Notes under the pieces: generated by a model
What the model saw: the letters and a program-made list of their open reading frames with translations, nothing else
Told to the model about the DNA's origin: nothing
The model's database searches: none
Translations under genes and position numbers: made by a program
DNA from: Eubacteriales bacterium
GTDB taxonomy: Bacteria > Bacillota > Clostridia > Oscillospirales > Oscillospiraceae
Direction of reading: 5' to 3'
Assembly: GCA_030528965.1 (NCBI GenBank)
Contig: JAUMXS010000020.1
Span: forward strand, 1-14,173
DNA length: 14,173 nt
Shown: piece by piece, positions 13,092 to 14,173 of the stretch
Numbering within the stretch: position 1 is the first letter of the stretch
How the letters are laid out: each line of letters starts with the position of its first letter

Positions 13092-14173
13092 ATGACACCA
13101 GAGGAAGCACTTGACTTTATCCACAGCGTTAGCTGGCTCGGATCCCGTCCCGGACTTTCGCGTACCCGTGATTTGCTGGGACGTCTGGGAAATCCGCAGG
13201 ATAAACTGCAGTTTGTCCATGTCGCCGGAACCAACGGGAAAGGCTCCGTATGTGCCATGACGGCCTCTGTACTCAAAGAGGCCGGATACCGGACGGGCCT
13301 GTATATCTCGCCCTATATCATGCGCTTCAACGAGAGAATGAGCATCGACGGCGAGGAGATCTCCCATGAGGAATTGGCGGAGATCACCGAAATCGTCCGT
13401 CCGCATGCCCTTGCCATGGAAGATCCTCCCACGGAGTTTGAGATCGTAACGGCCATCGCGATGGTGTATTATGCGCGGCATCGGTGCGATGTCGTTGTCC
13501 TTGAGGTAGGTCTCGGCGGCCGGCTGGACAGCACCAATATTATTGCGCCCCCCGCCTGCGCCGTGATTATGAATATCGGCCTTGACCATACGGGCATTCT
13601 CGGAGATACCGTGGAAAAGATCGCCGTGGAAAAAGCCGCCATTATCAAGCGCGGCAGCGGTGCGGCTGTCAGCTATCCGTCCGAAGAGGCGGCATTGGCA
13701 GTGGTGAAGAAAGTATGTGCAGAGCAGAATGTTGCGCTGCGTGTGCCGGACGCTGCCGCTGTGGAGAGAGTTTCCGACAGCCCGGAGGGACAGATCTTCC
13801 GTTACCGCGGAGGACAGACGCTGCGTCTGCCGCTTCTCGGAGATCATCAGCTGCTGAACGCCGCCGTCGTTCTGGAGACGGTGGATGCTCTGCGCGGAAT
13901 TGGGTATTCCATTTCCGATGCCGCCGTGGCGAAGGGCATGGAGAACACACGCTGGCCCGCACGTTTTGAACTGGTTTGCCATGACCCGGATTTCGTGGTG
14001 GACGGTGGTCATAATCCGCAGTGCGCCGAAACCGTTGCGGCAGGGCTTGCGCGGTATTTCCCGGATCGAAAACGCGTTCTCCTGATCGGCATGCTCGCGG
14101 ATAAGGACTGCATGCGTGTCTGCGAGATCCTGGAACCTTTGGTGGATGAGTTCTTCACCATCACACCGGACAG
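13092..14173 (+). CDS. folC: Folylpolyglutamate synthase/dihydrofolate synthase (3' end outside window)
   Basis: The first 360 codons of a Mur-ligase-superfamily enzyme that adds glutamate to folates (and, in bifunctional forms, to dihydropteroate). The P-loop VAGTNGKGSV lies at 44-53, followed by ISPYIMRFNERM, VVVLEVGLGGRLDSTN, LDHTGILGDTVEKIAVEKAA (the folate-family ligase signature), LGDHQLLNAAV and RWPARFEL. The C-terminal ligase domain begins VVDGGHNPQ before the window cuts off. ATG 13092 is chosen because GGAGG at 13081-13085 is 6 nt away; an in-frame ATG at 13086 is too close to it. The reading frame is intact to the last base. It has its own promoter, divergent from the rpmG operon. 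Confidence 0.96.
   Translation, partial: MTPEEALDFIHSVSWLGSRPGLSRTRDLLGRLGNPQDKLQFVHVAGTNGKGSVCAMTASVLKEAGYRTGLYISPYIMRFNERMSIDGEEISHEELAEITEIVRPHALAMEDPPTEFEIVTAIAMVYYARHRCDVVVLEVGLGGRLDSTNIIAPPACAVIMNIGLDHTGILGDTVEKIAVEKAAIIKRGSGAAVSYPSEEAALAVVKKVCAEQNVALRVPDAAAVERVSDSPEGQIFRYRGGQTLRLPLLGDHQLLNAAVVLETVDALRGIGYSISDAAVAKGMENTRWPARFELVCHDPDFVVDGGHNPQCAETVAAGLARYFPDRKRVLLIGMLADKDCMRVCEILEPLVDEFFTITPD

Noticed and set aside
12954..14012. A 352-codon minus-strand open frame at the right end
   Set aside because: It is antisense to folC, which carries the P-loop and ligase signatures and a proper ribosome binding site.

Overview
The window reads as ordinary chromosomal core sequence from a spore-forming member of the Clostridia (Bacillota), probably Oscillospiraceae or a relative. 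The spore genes spoVAC, spmA and spmB point to a sporulating Gram-positive. So do the AbrB regulator with a C-terminal Cys pair-Cys pair module, the strong AGGAGG-type ribosome binding sites, the frequent TTG/GTG starts and the Firmicutes-type promoters. Family placement is inference. I see no insertion sequence, phage gene, CRISPR array, rRNA or tRNA.

Layout. (1) 1-2480, minus strand: a conserved hypothetical gene, a COG2509-type FAD-dependent dehydrogenase and spoVAC lie head to tail, read from an extended -10 promoter near 2485. The terminator of the dehydrogenase gene is fused to the ribosome binding site and start codon of spoVAC. (2) 2526-6832, plus strand: a second, divergent promoter reads murI (glutamate racemase), a DUF1934/YwiB-like gene, argS, and a homocysteine S-methyltransferase-family gene with an extra C-terminal domain. 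(3) 6872-8057, minus strand: spmA-spmB, overlapping by ATGA, behind a good sigma-E-like promoter. (4) 8113-10418, plus strand: a monocistronic abrB-like gene with a near-consensus promoter and strong terminator, then ygeW (carbamoyltransferase of unknown substrate) and rnhA. (5) 10480-12957, minus strand: the operon rpmG-secE-nusG-rplK-rplA, ending in a perfect 16-bp terminator instead of running on into rplJ-rplL. The rplK-rplA spacer holds a hairpin that mimics the L1 site of 23S rRNA, so it is a probable L1 autoregulatory site. (6) 12978-14173, plus strand: divergent promoter and folC, cut by the window end.

Functionally the window mixes housekeeping (cell-wall D-glutamate, tRNA charging, ribosome and secretion components, folate polyglutamylation, RNA/DNA hybrid removal) with sporulation functions. 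I found no convincing new multi-gene system. The points most worth checking are regulatory: the terminator/start-site overlap at spoVAC and the L1 mimic before rplA. At the protein level they are the altered ArgS HIGH motif, the Cys cluster in the flavoprotein, the lone ygeW, and the unexplained C-terminal domain on the homocysteine methyltransferase.
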